Source of the DNA: Bartonella sp. HY038
Lineage (GTDB): Bacteria > Pseudomonadota > Alphaproteobacteria > Rhizobiales > Rhizobiaceae
DNA length: 64,000 bases
NCBI RefSeq assembly: GCF_014117425.1
Contig: NZ_CP059725.1
Location: forward strand, 806,001-870,000
Direction of reading: 5' to 3'
In this document: positions 8,737 through 19,328 of the stretch, one piece after another
How the letters are laid out: each line of letters opens with the position of its first letter
Position numbering within the stretch: position 1 is the first letter of the stretch
Position numbers and translations under genes: made by a program
Notes under the pieces: model-generated
What the model was told of the DNA's origin: nothing
What the model saw: only the letters and a program-made list of their open reading frames with translations
The model's database searches: none

Positions 8737-10710
8737 TTACAGTTTAGCATTTTTAGAGCGTTGCGATAAAATCAAGATAAGACAAAATCCACCAATCAGC
8801 GAAGCAAAAAGCCCGGGCGGTAAATTATAAGGAAACGCTATTATGCGTGATAGCCAATCGGTTATTGCCATAATCACCGCACCTAATAAAGCTGAAGCAA
8901 TCATAAAACTGCGTGTTTCATTAATACCATAATATCGAGCAATATGCGGAGCAATTAGCCCAACAAAGCTTAATGGCCCAATCATTAAAGAGCCTATCGC
9001 TGTTAAGCTTGTGGCGGTAACAACAATTATCGCGCGTACCAAACCATTTGGAAGACCTAAGCTACGCATTGCAACATCACCTAGCGGCAAAATGGTTATC
9101 CAACGGGATAGGGCAAATATAATGAAAAGAGCTACAACAAGTATAACGGTGGCGAAGGCAATTCCCCAGCTAGTTGCTTGCGTCGTTGTACCACTTAACC
9201 AGCCTAACAAAGCATAACCTTGTGGTGTGCCTGTCGCAATTAATGCGGTTAAGACAGAGCTTGCCATAGCGCCAAAACCAACGCCCGCTAAAAGTAATTT
9301 TTCAGAGCCGAATTGCCCACGCATTGCCAACAGCATAATAAATAGGATTGAAATAAATGCACCAATGGCAGCACCCATCCATTGTTCGGCAAGGCTTGGG
9401 CTTGCAATAGTTAATAAAACAAGGGCAAGACCGACGCCTGCGCCAAGACCAGTTCCTAATATTTCAGGGCTGGCGAGTGGATTAGCGGTGAGACGCTGCA
9501 ATAATGCACCTGCTAGCGCAAGACATGCTCCCGAAATCATCGTAAAAAGTAGCCGCTCAAAGCGCAGATCAATAAAATCATAAAAAAGCGTGCCGGTTGC
9601 CACAAATATGCCTTGTGTCCCACGTCCTAAAGTCAAAGCACTGAGGGTGACCAACATCAAAATAATTACAAGTATAGCAATAAAGCTGAAAGGATGACGG
9701 GCGCGCCTAACAATGTCGCCAGTTTGACTGTTTGGCCATTCAAACATTCTTAATTTGGGTAGCATCCATAATAAAAGTGGACCGCTAAGCAAGGCGGTTG
9801 CTGCGCCAACAGGAATATCGGTATGAGTAAGGGTTTGAATTAAATATGTTAGGCTATCGGTTGCCCATAAAAGAATTGCGCCAATGATTGGGGATGCAAC
9901 CATCATTTGTTTGAGTGATCTTGCTCCCGAAAGTCGCGCCAACGCAGGTCCTACCAAACCGACAAAGCCTAATATGCCAACTTCTGCGATAATAAAGGCG
10001 GCTATCGAAACACTAATCATAATCACAAGCAATCGAATAGCTAAAAAGGAAACGCCAAGGCTTCGCATATTAGCATCATCAACATTAAATAATGTCAAAG
10101 GGCGTAATAGAAAACTCGCAAGAATAACGCCGATTATAATCTTTACTGATAGCCAAAGAAACGGTGTCCAACTTAATTGTTCCAGTGAGCCGCCCCCCCA
10201 AACAAATAGGGAAAAAACATAATCACCATTGGCAAGAATAAGCGCAGTTGAAGCAGCTGTCGCGGTTAATGAAATAATCATTCCACTTAAAATAACCGAT
10301 GCAGGCTCAAGCTGTCTTTTACGGTTCAGCAATAAGACCAATAAAATAGCACTAAATGCACCAATAAGTGCTAGCCATTCGCGGCTTAACCAAGTGGCAG
10401 GCATATATAAAATACCTAGCGTCATAGCAAGCTGCGCACCTGATGCGATGCCAAGAGTAGTTGGCTCAGCAAGGGGGTTGCGCAATATTTGTTGCAAAAG
10501 CAGCCCCGATAATGCAAGGCCAGCACCGCAAATTATAGCCATAGCGCTGCGGGGCAAAATCATATTAAGCGCAATGATATGCTGTAGTTTTTGCATATCC
10601 ATATTGCCGGTTGCGCTGTTCCACGCATTTAAAAATTGCACCAAGGTAATGATCGCTGCAAAAATACCTAATGCCGACCAAAATATTATGATTTTTCTAT
10701 TTTTCACCAT
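8737..10710 (-). CDS. fhuB: Ferric-hydroxamate ABC permease FhuB (fused double FecCD)
   Basis: The 657-residue inner-membrane protein consists of two homologous FecCD permease halves in one chain (about 1-325 and 335-657), as in E. coli FhuB. Each half carries the typical NPLAEPTTLGI/NPLASPEILGT motif and the GLVGPALARL/GLIAPHIARYYG loop that contacts the ATPase. About 18-20 helices are visible. Other siderophore permeases are separate FecC and FecD chains, so the fusion supports hydroxamate (ferrichrome-type) import. Its start overlaps the fhuD stop by 14 nt. Confidence 0.92.
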   Translation of the reverse strand: MVKNRKIIIFWSALGIFAAIITLVQFLNAWNSATGNMDMQKLQHIIALNMILPRSAMAIICGAGLALSGLLLQQILRNPLAEPTTLGIASGAQLAMTLGILYMPATWLSREWLALIGAFSAILLVLLLNRKRQLEPASVILSGMIISLTATAASTALILANGDYVFSLFVWGGGSLEQLSWTPFLWLSVKIIIGVILASFLLRPLTLFNVDDANMRSLGVSFLAIRLLVIMISVSIAAFIIAEVGILGFVGLVGPALARLSGARSLKQMMVASPIIGAILLWATDSLTYLIQTLTHTDIPVGAATALLSGPLLLWMLPKLRMFEWPNSQTGDIVRRARHPFSFIAILVIILMLVTLSALTLGRGTQGIFVATGTLFYDFIDLRFERLLFTMISGACLALAGALLQRLTANPLASPEILGTGLGAGVGLALVLLTIASPSLAEQWMGAAIGAFISILFIMLLAMRGQFGSEKLLLAGVGFGAMASSVLTALIATGTPQGYALLGWLSGTTTQATSWGIAFATVILVVALFIIFALSRWITILPLGDVAMRSLGLPNGLVRAIIVVTATSLTAIGSLMIGPLSFVGLIAPHIARYYGINETRSFMIASALLGAVIMAITDWLSRIIAFPYNLPPGLFASLIGGFCLILILSQRSKNAKL

Positions 10711-11605
10711 CGGCCTCGAACCAGTGTTTTGCTAAAAGCGAGATAAAATGTTGTGCTGTTGGCAGGGCGCCAAAATGATTAAGTGGTGGCAAAAATAGAA
10801 AATGACCTTGTTTGATCGCTGGTAATTCATTCCATAATTTATTGTCAGGCAGTGCTTGGAGGGTTTGCTCTTCCGTTGGCCCAATAATGATAATTCCGGC
10901 ATCAGGCTTTTGAGCTAATTTTTCAATGCCAATATGGGCATAGGCTGAATAGCTTGTATCGCTGCCCCAAGCATTATTCAAACCAATATCCTTGAAAGCT
11001 GCACCAAAAATACTGTCATTACCAAATGCACGAAAATTGCGACCATTGCCAAGATTGATAATGAAATAATCACGCCGTAATAATTTTGCAAATTGAATGC
11101 GCTTTTGTTGAATAAAAGCGTCATATTTCTTTATAAATTGTTGTGCCTTTTCAAAGCAGCCAAGGCGTTGCCCTAACTCTAAGGTTGCTTTGGTAAGGGT
11201 TGGACGGGGCGAAAGACCCTGCCCAAAGACAATAGGCGCCCAAACTGGCGCAATTTTTTCCAATGTTGGACGCTGATATTCATAAAAATTAGATGCGATA
11301 ATGAGTTTGGGGGCTAAAATACGCAGGAGTTCATAATTGGGGCTGCCACGCAAACCAATATCGGCTACACTGCCTGGCATAGGCGGTTGAATTTGCATTT
11401 TTTTATATTGGCGCAATTCCGTTGCCGCTAGAGGTATTGTGCCAATGGCTAGGGCGGTTTCAAGCATAGCCCAGTCGATTATTGCAATATCGCAAAGGCA
11501 ATATTGCAATGCAGCATTTTCTGCGATGCTATGGGTAATATTAAAATGGCTCGAAAAAAAAGCCGCGCAGGACAGCGATAAAAAGTGTCGGCGGCTTAAT
11601 TCCAT
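10697..11605 (-). CDS. fhuD: Periplasmic ferric-siderophore binding protein FhuD
   Basis: The product is a class III periplasmic binding protein that delivers ferric hydroxamates to FhuB. The start chosen is ATG 11605 (302 residues), because a Tat-type signal (SRRHFLSLS then AAFF) begins there and GGAA precedes it. An ATG six codons upstream (11623) is possible. Family marks are DIGLRGSPNYELL, LAPKLII and the C-terminal FGALPTAQHFISLL. The upstream neighbour is the TonB receptor and the downstream one is fhuB, which it overlaps. Confidence 0.88.
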   Translation of the reverse strand: MELSRRHFLSLSCAAFFSSHFNITHSIAENAALQYCLCDIAIIDWAMLETALAIGTIPLAATELRQYKKMQIQPPMPGSVADIGLRGSPNYELLRILAPKLIIASNFYEYQRPTLEKIAPVWAPIVFGQGLSPRPTLTKATLELGQRLGCFEKAQQFIKKYDAFIQQKRIQFAKLLRRDYFIINLGNGRNFRAFGNDSIFGAAFKDIGLNNAWGSDTSYSAYAHIGIEKLAQKPDAGIIIIGPTEEQTLQALPDNKLWNELPAIKQGHFLFLPPLNHFGALPTAQHFISLLAKHWFEADGEK

Positions 11606-11635
11606 ATTGTGTTTCCATATCATCGTGTTGAGGTA

Positions 11636-11671
11636 AAAGCGCTTTATTTTTTGTAGTCAATAAAGCGCTTA
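11636..11671. terminator. Strong hairpin between receptor gene and fhuD
   Basis: AAGCGCTTTATT pairs perfectly with AATAAAGCGCTT (12 bp) around a 10-nt loop, just past the receptor stop codon. The U tail on the minus strand is only four bases, so it may attenuate rather than stop transcription into fhuD-fhuB. Confidence 0.55.
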
Positions 11672-11678
11672 TATTATC

Positions 11679-13814
11679 TTACCATTTCGTATGCATGCGT
11701 AAAAGGGTTTTACGCCCCTCGCCATAGCTGCAAACAAAAATGCCTTGGCAACCTGATACATAGCCCTTGTTGAACAAGTTGGTGACGTTAATATCGACGC
11801 CCCAATTATCTTTTTCATAACCAAGTTTTAAGTCGGCAAGAGTAACTGCTGGTACTTTAAGGGTGTTTTCTTCATCTGCAAAAGTTGAGCCAACATAGCG
11901 CACACCGCCGCCTAGGGTTAGACCTTCAAGCTTGCCACTGCTAATGCGATATTCTGTAAATAAGGCTGCCTGTTGTTCTGGAATAAGGTAAGGACGGTTG
12001 CCAATCAGGCTCGGTGTTGTTTCATCGTCCTTGATTTTGATCTTGGAGGTGGTGAAATTGCCAATGAGTTTCCATGATTGCGTAATATTGGCTTGTACTT
12101 CTAATTCAAAGCCGCGTGAATTGACTTTGCCAAGCTGGGTGCGTGCAAAACTTGAACCAGTTAAGGAATTTTCCTTGGTTAAATCAAACAATGATGCAGT
12201 GATTAAGCCATCAAAGAATTGTGGACGGTACTTCATGCCGATTTCATATTGCGTTCCGGTTTCAGGCTTGGCGTAGCTGTTGTCAAAAAGCGTATCAATG
12301 ATTGGATTAAAAAATGTTGCAACGCTAGCATAGGGTGTTAGCCCGTTGTCAAATTCATAACCAAGACCAGCACGACCAGACCAGCGTCCCGTATTATACT
12401 CATATTCAGGTAAGCCTTTGGCTTTGGTCCAAACATGGTCATAACGGCCATTTAAAGTTAAAATCCAACCTTCGCCAAACTCCATGCGGTCTTGGGCATA
12501 AATACCAAACTGGTTGCGAGTTAATTTTTGATCAATATAAGGATCCCACATTGGGCCCTGTGCTGCGCCATAAACAGGATTATAACCGTCAATAACAGTT
12601 GCGCTGCCGGTTTGTTGCATTTGGTTGATTAAAAAATACCGATATTCAGCCCCAAATAATAAATTATGAGTAATTGCTCCGGTATTTACACTACCTTCAA
12701 GCATATTGTCGGCAACAAAAGTGTTTACTTCCGTATCATGTTTAAAATTTATACGTGCAACATTGGGATTATTTAAACTAGGCTGTGATAAAAACCCCTC
12801 ATAGCCATATGCGTAAAGGCTATGTTCTTTAACATGGGCATAGCCATAACGTACATTTTGGCGGACAGTCCAATCATTGTCAAAGCGGTGCTCAAATTCA
12901 TAGCCAATACTAGCCTGCTCACGGTCATAAGAATCGACAGAGGGCTCAGTATAGTTGATAGTTCGTGGAATTTTGCCAAATTGTGTTGGCACCACCGTGC
13001 CATAATAAGGTAAGAAGCCGCCGCCATCATGGGTTAAGTCTAAATGGGTGTAATGGCCTAAAATTGTAAGCCGCGTTGCTTCATCGGGTTTAAATTCAAT
13101 GCTTGGAGAAATGACACCGCGAAATTCCTCTGCATGGTCGGTATAATTATTGCCACCTTGAATTTTGCCATTAACACGATAGCTTAAAGTATCCGTAACC
13201 TTGTCACCCATGTCAAAACCAATATAGGCGTTACCATAGCTGTTTACGCCAATTTCAGTTTCGCGGATACGGTCAAATGTCGGGCGTTTGCTAATGTAGT
13301 TGACAATGCCGCCAGGGTTTGCACCGCCATAAAGGGCTGCTACAGGTCCTTTTAATACTTCAATGCGCTCGATATTATAACTATCAATTAAAAAGCCACC
13401 AAAACCGTAGCTAAAGTTTTGCAAACCATCAAGATAGGTTCCAGTTTGGGTTGCATCAAAACCACGGATATATATCCAATTGGTATCATTATCGACGCCA
13501 AAAGGTTGGGCAAAAACCCCCGCTGTATAGCGTAGCGCCTCATCAAGCTTTTGTGCGCCAGTCGCATCCATTTGGTCGCGGCCAACAACCGAAACTGATT
13601 GAGGAATTTTACTAATATTCACAGCCGCTTTTGAGCCTGTAGCGGTTACTTGGGGCACAAAACCATCGACTGGGCTTACGGCTGTATCATCATTATTTAT
13701 AACTACGGTTTCTAGAGTAGTATTGGAATTTTGTTGGGCATTTGCATAAGTGTGACTAAGCGATGTACTTGCTGCTAAAGCAAGTAAAAATGTAAACAGA
13801 CGTGGTGATGCCAT
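11679..13814 (-). CDS. TonB-dependent ferric-siderophore receptor (FhuA/FoxA type)
   Basis: The 711-residue outer-membrane receptor has a signal peptide (1-26, ending TYANA), an N-terminal plug (about 55-190) with IPQSVSVVGRDQM, an IRGFDATQTGTYLDG segment and the ERIEVLKGPVAALYG motif, then a 22-strand barrel rich in aromatic residues. It ends in a C-terminal Trp, the outer-membrane insertion signal. The plug type belongs to the siderophore-receptor group. The ligand is inferred as a ferric hydroxamate from the adjacent fhuD-fhuB. An aspartate-rich region near residue 25-40 may be the TonB box area. Confidence 0.93.
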   Translation of the reverse strand: MASPRLFTFLLALAASTSLSHTYANAQQNSNTTLETVVINNDDTAVSPVDGFVPQVTATGSKAAVNISKIPQSVSVVGRDQMDATGAQKLDEALRYTAGVFAQPFGVDNDTNWIYIRGFDATQTGTYLDGLQNFSYGFGGFLIDSYNIERIEVLKGPVAALYGGANPGGIVNYISKRPTFDRIRETEIGVNSYGNAYIGFDMGDKVTDTLSYRVNGKIQGGNNYTDHAEEFRGVISPSIEFKPDEATRLTILGHYTHLDLTHDGGGFLPYYGTVVPTQFGKIPRTINYTEPSVDSYDREQASIGYEFEHRFDNDWTVRQNVRYGYAHVKEHSLYAYGYEGFLSQPSLNNPNVARINFKHDTEVNTFVADNMLEGSVNTGAITHNLLFGAEYRYFLINQMQQTGSATVIDGYNPVYGAAQGPMWDPYIDQKLTRNQFGIYAQDRMEFGEGWILTLNGRYDHVWTKAKGLPEYEYNTGRWSGRAGLGYEFDNGLTPYASVATFFNPIIDTLFDNSYAKPETGTQYEIGMKYRPQFFDGLITASLFDLTKENSLTGSSFARTQLGKVNSRGFELEVQANITQSWKLIGNFTTSKIKIKDDETTPSLIGNRPYLIPEQQAALFTEYRISSGKLEGLTLGGGVRYVGSTFADEENTLKVPAVTLADLKLGYEKDNWGVDINVTNLFNKGYVSGCQGIFVCSYGEGRKTLLRMHTKW

Positions 13815-14122
13815 TGATTGAAACCCTTTAGGCTATAAAATAACAATTGTTGATTTGAGTGTATAAAGCCGATTTAGGTGCTATAACTAGTATGGTTGCA
13901 ACTGATTGCTAGACCGAACTAAATGGCAATATGAGAAATATGATTTTTTAATTCATATTTTAATAAAAAGCTTGTCTGATATTTTGAATTTTTGAATGAT
14001 ATTGCTTAAAAAGCTAAACACAAAAATCAAATTGAATTAAAAAAAGCGTCAAAGATCATGGGGAAATGCGAATCTATAAATAAAAGGTTCGATTATTTCC
14101 CTTGTCTCAATTTCTTCATCTT
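13815..14122. other. Intergenic gap of 308 bp upstream of the receptor gene
   Basis: This AT-rich stretch separates the AraC gene end from the receptor start, both minus strand, and should hold the receptor promoter. I cannot point to a convincing iron-box or AraC site by eye. Confidence 0.5.
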
Positions 14123-14995
14123 TCAGTTAAATATTTTTACCCATTCCTTTGGTGTTGTGCCATTTATTTTTTTAAACACGCGTGTAAAATGAGCTTGGTC
14201 AGAAAAGCCGATTGTTGTTGCTATATCAGATAAGGGACGTTGTTCGCGCTCTAATAATAGTTTAGCTTTTTTTATGCGGCGCTGCATTTGAAAACTTAAT
14301 GGCGAAATACCTGTAGTCATTTTAAAGGCTGTACAAAAATAGGATTTAGAAAGACCGCAAATGTTGGCAAGTTCTTCAATCCTTATGATACGATCGTAAT
14401 TATTTTCAATAAATTGAGTTACTTGTTTTAATTGGCGTTGGCTAAGGGTGCCAGAGCGCTTTAAAGGGATGTGGGTTATTTGAAAAAGTTCTGCAACCAG
14501 TGCGTGTAGTAAGCCTTCACTAAATAAATTGTGCAATGGTGTTTGGTTGTTGCATTCTTGCGCTAATAGATTTGCAATTTGTGCAATGCGTGGGTTTTGA
14601 AAAAATAAATTAGGCTGATTGATGAGTTGGATATCGATGCAACCTTCAAAATGTTGTTGTAAAAGATCAATATCGAAATGAATATCAAGATGCTTTAAAA
14701 AGCCAGATTTTGTAAGATGACTTGATACTGGGAAATTAGCTGGAATGTAACATAGATCCAAGGCATTCAATGGTTGGTTTGGTTTGTTGTCATGATTATT
14801 AAAAAAGCTAATCTCTGCACTGTTTTCCAAAACAAAAAATAAACGTGGTGCTTGTGAAAGATAATGTCCTTGCATGTTAGGGCTGCATTCAACCGTCCAT
14901 ACATCAATAATTGCGCCTTCTAAAATGCGATATTTTAGTTTATCAATTAACTTAATGCCGTCAATTTGGCATTCCATTTGGGGATGAAAGCTCAA
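14123..14995 (-). CDS. AraC-family transcriptional regulator of the siderophore locus
   Basis: The 290-residue protein has an N-terminal sensor part (about 1-180) and a C-terminal AraC DNA-binding domain with two helix-turn-helix units (about 190-288). The second ends in the typical FSDQAHFTRVFKKINGTTPKEW. It sits between the receptor gene and fhuC. Regulators placed this way (PchR, AlcR, YbtA types) sense the ferric siderophore and activate the receptor gene; that role is inference here. It is divergent from fhuC with a 296-bp shared upstream region. Confidence 0.88.
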   Translation of the reverse strand: MSFHPQMECQIDGIKLIDKLKYRILEGAIIDVWTVECSPNMQGHYLSQAPRLFFVLENSAEISFFNNHDNKPNQPLNALDLCYIPANFPVSSHLTKSGFLKHLDIHFDIDLLQQHFEGCIDIQLINQPNLFFQNPRIAQIANLLAQECNNQTPLHNLFSEGLLHALVAELFQITHIPLKRSGTLSQRQLKQVTQFIENNYDRIIRIEELANICGLSKSYFCTAFKMTTGISPLSFQMQRRIKKAKLLLEREQRPLSDIATTIGFSDQAHFTRVFKKINGTTPKEWVKIFN

Positions 14996-15291
14996 AAAGC
15001 TTGCTCCTTTAGTTTTAAGGCTTATTAACTTTTAACTTCGTAAAAGATATAAACTTAAGCACCACCTTGCATATGACCCTAGTTGTTCATGCTCGAAATG
15101 ATATTTGCTGATGTGTTTGATTTAGGCGTAAAATAGCCATTGCAATCGCATGATCTATATCCTAAACTCTTTTAACTTGTTTATAACAGTCATGTTTACT
15201 ATGCAATGTTTAATCTTTCTTTATTCAGATAAGTTTGTTTTACTAAGCTTGCAAATGGGCAATTGCAAATAACCTTTTTTGAAGGATCTTT
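14996..15291. promoter_or_regulatory. Shared upstream region of the AraC gene and fhuC
   Basis: This divergent intergenic region must carry promoters for both genes and is the likely place for iron-responsive or AraC control. It contains an inverted repeat TTGCAA-ATGGGCAA-TTGCAA near 15250-15270, just before the fhuC ribosome binding site AAGGA. No operator can be assigned with certainty. Confidence 0.45.
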
Positions 15292-16071
15292 ATGACAGAC
15301 TTACTATTTAAATTGGAAAAGGCACGTTTTACAGTGCAGGATCGTGATCTTTTAGCGCCGCTTGATATGGAGATAGCGGCGGGTAAAGTCACGGCGTTAA
15401 TCGGTCACAATGGTTCTGGCAAGTCAACTTTGTTAAAAATTTTGGCACGTCAGCAGGCCGTGACCAGTGGAAATGTTGTTTTTTGCGGTCGGCCGCTTGA
15501 TCAATGGAGTGGTCGCGATTTTGCCCGTCACCTCGCTTATTTGCCGCAACAGCCTGCAGTTGCTTCTGGCATGTTGGTGCATGAATTGGTGGCCTTGGGG
15601 CGCTATCCTTGGCATGGTGCGCTGGGGCGTTTTGGTGAGGATGATGCGAAAAAAGTAGCAAAGGCCATGGAGGCGACAGGTGTTTTACCTTTTAAAGATC
15701 GCTTGGTGGAAACCTTATCAGGCGGCGAGCGTCAGCGGGTGTGGATTGCAATGCTAATTGCACAGGATGCCCGTTGTTTGTTACTTGATGAACCAACCTC
15801 TGCCTTAGATGTTGGGCATCAAATTGAAATATTGAGTTTGGTACGAAGCTTATCGCTTGAGCATAATTTAAGCGTTTTTATGGTTTTACATGATATTAAT
15901 ATGGCTGCGCGCTTTTGCGATTATGTTTTTGCTTTAAAGAGCGGAAAACTAATTAAGCAAGCAAGTGCTCTTGATATTATGACGCCAGAAACCTTGCAAG
16001 AAATTTATAATATACCAATGGAAATATTAAAGGATGCCCATGCGCAGCAGAAGGTAGCGGTTCCGCTTTAG
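15292..16071 (+). CDS. fhuC: Ferric-hydroxamate ABC ATPase FhuC
   Basis: The 259-residue ATPase has Walker A GHNGSGKST (about 38-46), Q-loop LPQQPA (about 84), signature LSGGERQR (about 143), Walker B CLLLDEPTSALD (about 161) and a switch His in VLHDINMAA (about 197). It matches FhuC/FecE ATPases that power siderophore import. The partner permease FhuB and binder FhuD are on the other strand 4-6 kb away, so the transporter is encoded in two transcription units. The start is supported by GAAGGATCTTT. Confidence 0.9.
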   Translation: MTDLLFKLEKARFTVQDRDLLAPLDMEIAAGKVTALIGHNGSGKSTLLKILARQQAVTSGNVVFCGRPLDQWSGRDFARHLAYLPQQPAVASGMLVHELVALGRYPWHGALGRFGEDDAKKVAKAMEATGVLPFKDRLVETLSGGERQRVWIAMLIAQDARCLLLDEPTSALDVGHQIEILSLVRSLSLEHNLSVFMVLHDINMAARFCDYVFALKSGKLIKQASALDIMTPETLQEIYNIPMEILKDAHAQQKVAVPL

Positions 16072-16450
16072 TTGTATATAGGCGCGAATATTTGGGACAT
16101 AAGTGATTTTGTTTATTGCTTGAGGCTTGCAGGGTCTTTTAATATTGCCAATATGTGGCGGTTAAATCGTTTCATGGTGATGTTTTAAAATGATAATAAA
16201 TTTATCATCCAATGAGCAAACATATGCTCATTATTATAATTTTGCCGTATTTTAGTCTGTATTTATGTGTTTTCGATAAAATATAAGCTTTGTTTTATGC
16301 TTTATAATTATTCATCCACTGATTTTTCAGTTGATTTATTTAAGTTGCTGAATTTATAGATTTATTTATTCAAAAAAACAGGCGTCTAAATTGGCTTTTT
16401 ATAACGCTTTCGGCTATAACAAATAGAATTTTGAGTCGTAATTTAACAGA
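16072..16450. other. Gap of 379 bp between fhuC and gyrA
   Basis: It holds two adjacent small inverted repeats: ATGATAA-TAAA-TTTATCAT near 16189-16207 and AATGAGCA/TGCTCATT at 16211-16232. The second could be a weak fhuC terminator, and the first looks somewhat like a Fur-type palindrome. A TATAAT at 16303-16308 is a possible gyrA -10 element. All of these are tentative. Confidence 0.4.
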
Positions 16451-19273
16451 ATGGTTAAACACGTGAACGATCAGATATTGCCACCCGATAGCGGTGACGT
16501 ACAAGGTATTGAACCAGTAAACATTATCGAGGAGATGCAGCGCTCCTATCTCGATTACGCAATGAGCGTTATCGTGTCGCGCGCTTTGCCCGATGTGCGG
16601 GATGGTTTTAAGCCTGTACATAGACGTATTCTTTACGCCATGAACGAAATGGGATTGGCTTATAATAAACCATACCGTAAATCTGCCGCTGTTATCGGTG
16701 AGGTTATGGGTAAATATCACCCTCATGGTGATGCTTCAATCTATGATGCTTTGGTGCGTATGGCGCAAGATTGGTCATTGCGCGATCCGTTGATTGATGG
16801 GCAGGGCAATTTCGGCTCGATCGATGGTGATCCACCAGCCGCTATGCGTTATACTGAGTGTCGCTTGGAAAAGCTTTCCGATACTTTGCTTGGCGATATT
16901 GATAAGGAAACTGTTGATTTTCAAGACAATTATGATGGTTCAAAGCAAGAGCCTGTTGTTCTTCCAGCACGATTTCCTAATCTATTGGTTAATGGTTCTG
17001 GTGGTATTGCTGTTGGTATGGCCACCAATATTCCGCCTCATAATCTTGGTGAAGTAATTGATGGCTGTGTTGCCTTAATCGATAATCCTGCCATTACTTT
17101 GGAAGAAGTGATGGAAATTATTCCAGGCCCAGATTTTCCAACCGGCGGCATTATTTTAGGTCGTGCTGGCATTCGCTCCGCTTATGAAACTGGCCGTGGC
17201 TCGGTTGTTATGCGCGCCAAGGTAGAAATTGAGTCTATTCGCAATGATCGTGAAGCGATTATTGTGACGGAGGTTCCCTATCAGGTCAATAAAGCGACCA
17301 TGATTGAAAAAATGGCCGAATTGGTGCGCGATAAGCGCATTGAAGGCATTTCAGATTTGCGCGATGAATCTGATCGCGATGGTTATCGTGTGGTAATTGA
17401 GTTAAAGCGCGATGCGGTTGCCGATGTGGTGCTAAATCAGCTTTATCGATATACACCTTTGCAAACCTCTTTTGGCTGCAATATGGTAGCACTTAATGGT
17501 GGCAAGCCTATTTTAATGGGCTTGATGGATATTTTACGTGCCTTTATCACTTTTAGAGAAGAAGTAGTAAGTAAACGTACTAAATATTTGCTGCGCAAAG
17601 CACGCGAACGCGCCCATGTTCTCGTTGGTCTTGCTATTGCTGTTGCTAATATCGATGAAATTATTGCGCTTATTCGTAAAGCTCCGGATCCGGCGACTGC
17701 ACGTGAACAGTTAATGGAACGCCGCTGGCCTGCAGAAGATGTGACATCATTGATTAAATTGATTGATGATCCGCGTCATATTGTGCATGAGGATAATACC
17801 TATAATTTATCGGAAGAGCAGGCGCGTGCAATTCTTGAATTGCGCTTGCAGCGTTTGACTGCCCTTGGCCGCGATGAAATTGCCAATGAGCTCAATGAAA
17901 TTGGCGTAGAAATTGCCGATTATCTTGATATTTTATCTTCGCGTCTTCGTATTATGACCATTGTCAAGGACGAGCTTTTAGCCGTTCGTGATGAATTTGG
18001 TAATATGGATGATAAGCTTGCCAAACGCCGCACAACTTTTGGGCTTGGTGGCTCTGATGTTGATGATGAAGACCTTATCGCCCGTGAGGATATGGTGGTG
18101 ACAGTAAGTCATACCGGCTATATCAAGCGCGTTCCATTATCAACCTATCGCGCACAGCGCCGTGGTGGTAAGGGGCGTTCTGGCATGGCGACCAAGGATG
18201 AAGATTTCGTAACGCGGCTCTTTGTGGCAAATACGCATACGCCAATCTTGTTCTTCTCATCGCGCGGCATTGTTTATAAAGAAAAGGTTTGGCGTTTGCC
18301 AGCAGGCACCCCGCAATCGCGTGGTAAAGCCTTGATTAATATGCTGCCATTGCAGCCTAATGAACGTATCACCACCATTATGCCATTGCCTGAAGATGAA
18401 GCAAGCTGGGCAGAACTTGATGTAATGTTCGCAACAACCCGTGGCACTGTGCGCCGTAATAAGCTATCAGATTTTGTTCAGGTTAATCGTGGTGGTAAAA
18501 TCGCCATGAAGTTGGACGAGGAACAAGATGAGATCCTTTCTGTTGCCACTTGTACCGAAAATGATGATGTCTTGCTTACCACTGCTAAAGGTCAATGTAT
18601 CCGTTTTGCGGTGACTGATGTGCGTGTTTTTGCTGGCCGAAACTCGGTTGGTGTACGTGGTATTAACTTGGCTGAAGAAGATACGGTAATCTCGATGGCT
18701 ATTTTAGGCCATGTTGAAGCAACACCCGCAGAACGTGCAGCCTATATCAAACGTGCGATTGCTGAGCGCCGCGCCTTAGGTAGTGATGCGGAAGATGTTA
18801 TTGACAGTGATGAAGAAGTAACAGAAAACGTTGATCTTAATGATGAGCGTTATCATGAGTTGCAACGTGCTGAACAAATGGTGCTTACCGTTTCTGAATT
18901 TGGTTACGGCAAACGGGCATCTTCCTATGATTTCCGTACCTCCAATCGTGGTGGTAAGGGTATTAAGGCAACCGATACATCAAAAACCAACGAAATTGGT
19001 TCATTGGTTGCAACTTTTCCAGTTGAAAGCTCCGATCAGATTATGTTGGTGTCCGATGGTGGACAGCTTATTCGTGTGCCGATTGACGGTATTCGCATTG
19101 CTGGCCGTTCAACCAAGGGCGTTACAATTTTCAACGTTTCTGGCGGTGAAAAAGTTGTGTCGGTTGAGCGTATTTCTGATCCTGAAGACGAGGTTGGTGA
19201 CGAGGGGGAAGATAATGCTTCACCTGATGCAGCTGCCATTGTAGTGCAAGCTAGCGAACCAAACGCAGAATAA
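16451..19273 (+). CDS. gyrA: DNA gyrase subunit A
   Basis: The 940-residue GyrA forms with GyrB the enzyme that adds negative supercoils. The breakage-reunion domain shows the catalytic tyrosine Tyr134 in AAMRYTE and the quinolone pocket [10 protein letters not shown] (about 90-99). The residue equal to E. coli Ser83 is Ala95, while Asp99 (E. coli Asp87) is kept. The C-terminal beta-pinwheel has the GyrA box QRRGGKG (about 566). Acidic insertions and an acidic tail lengthen it relative to E. coli (875). It is transcribed alone and ends at a strong terminator. Confidence 0.97.
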   Translation: MVKHVNDQILPPDSGDVQGIEPVNIIEEMQRSYLDYAMSVIVSRALPDVRDGFKPVHRRILYAMNEMGLAYNKPYRKSAAVIGEVMGKYHPHGDASIYDALVRMAQDWSLRDPLIDGQGNFGSIDGDPPAAMRYTECRLEKLSDTLLGDIDKETVDFQDNYDGSKQEPVVLPARFPNLLVNGSGGIAVGMATNIPPHNLGEVIDGCVALIDNPAITLEEVMEIIPGPDFPTGGIILGRAGIRSAYETGRGSVVMRAKVEIESIRNDREAIIVTEVPYQVNKATMIEKMAELVRDKRIEGISDLRDESDRDGYRVVIELKRDAVADVVLNQLYRYTPLQTSFGCNMVALNGGKPILMGLMDILRAFITFREEVVSKRTKYLLRKARERAHVLVGLAIAVANIDEIIALIRKAPDPATAREQLMERRWPAEDVTSLIKLIDDPRHIVHEDNTYNLSEEQARAILELRLQRLTALGRDEIANELNEIGVEIADYLDILSSRLRIMTIVKDELLAVRDEFGNMDDKLAKRRTTFGLGGSDVDDEDLIAREDMVVTVSHTGYIKRVPLSTYRAQRRGGKGRSGMATKDEDFVTRLFVANTHTPILFFSSRGIVYKEKVWRLPAGTPQSRGKALINMLPLQPNERITTIMPLPEDEASWAELDVMFATTRGTVRRNKLSDFVQVNRGGKIAMKLDEEQDEILSVATCTENDDVLLTTAKGQCIRFAVTDVRVFAGRNSVGVRGINLAEEDTVISMAILGHVEATPAERAAYIKRAIAERRALGSDAEDVIDSDEEVTENVDLNDERYHELQRAEQMVLTVSEFGYGKRASSYDFRTSNRGGKGIKATDTSKTNEIGSLVATFPVESSDQIMLVSDGGQLIRVPIDGIRIAGRSTKGVTIFNVSGGEKVVSVERISDPEDEVGDEGEDNASPDAAAIVVQASEPNAE

Positions 19274-19328
19274 GGATTTTGCTATTTGGACGGTTCTAAA
19301 GTTTAAATAGCTAGAAAAATACAATAAA

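Noticed and set aside
9227..10735. Several open frames of 112-168 codons antisense to fhuB
   Set aside because: They are reverse shadows of the fhuB membrane helices, with Pro/Ala/Thr-rich composition and no start signals.
12335..12595. 86-codon open frame antisense to the TonB receptor
   Set aside because: Shadow of a strongly supported gene; composition (His, Gln, Lys) is not protein-like for this genome.
16189..16232. Possible Fur-type box and terminator after fhuC
   Set aside because: The palindromes are short and AT-rich, and in Rhizobiales iron control is usually by RirA and Irr rather than Fur; kept only as part of the gap description.
16370..16726. 118-codon frame on the minus strand over the gyrA start
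   Set aside because: Overlaps the conserved gyrA N-terminus and has no supporting signal; the upstream sequence is promoter-like instead.
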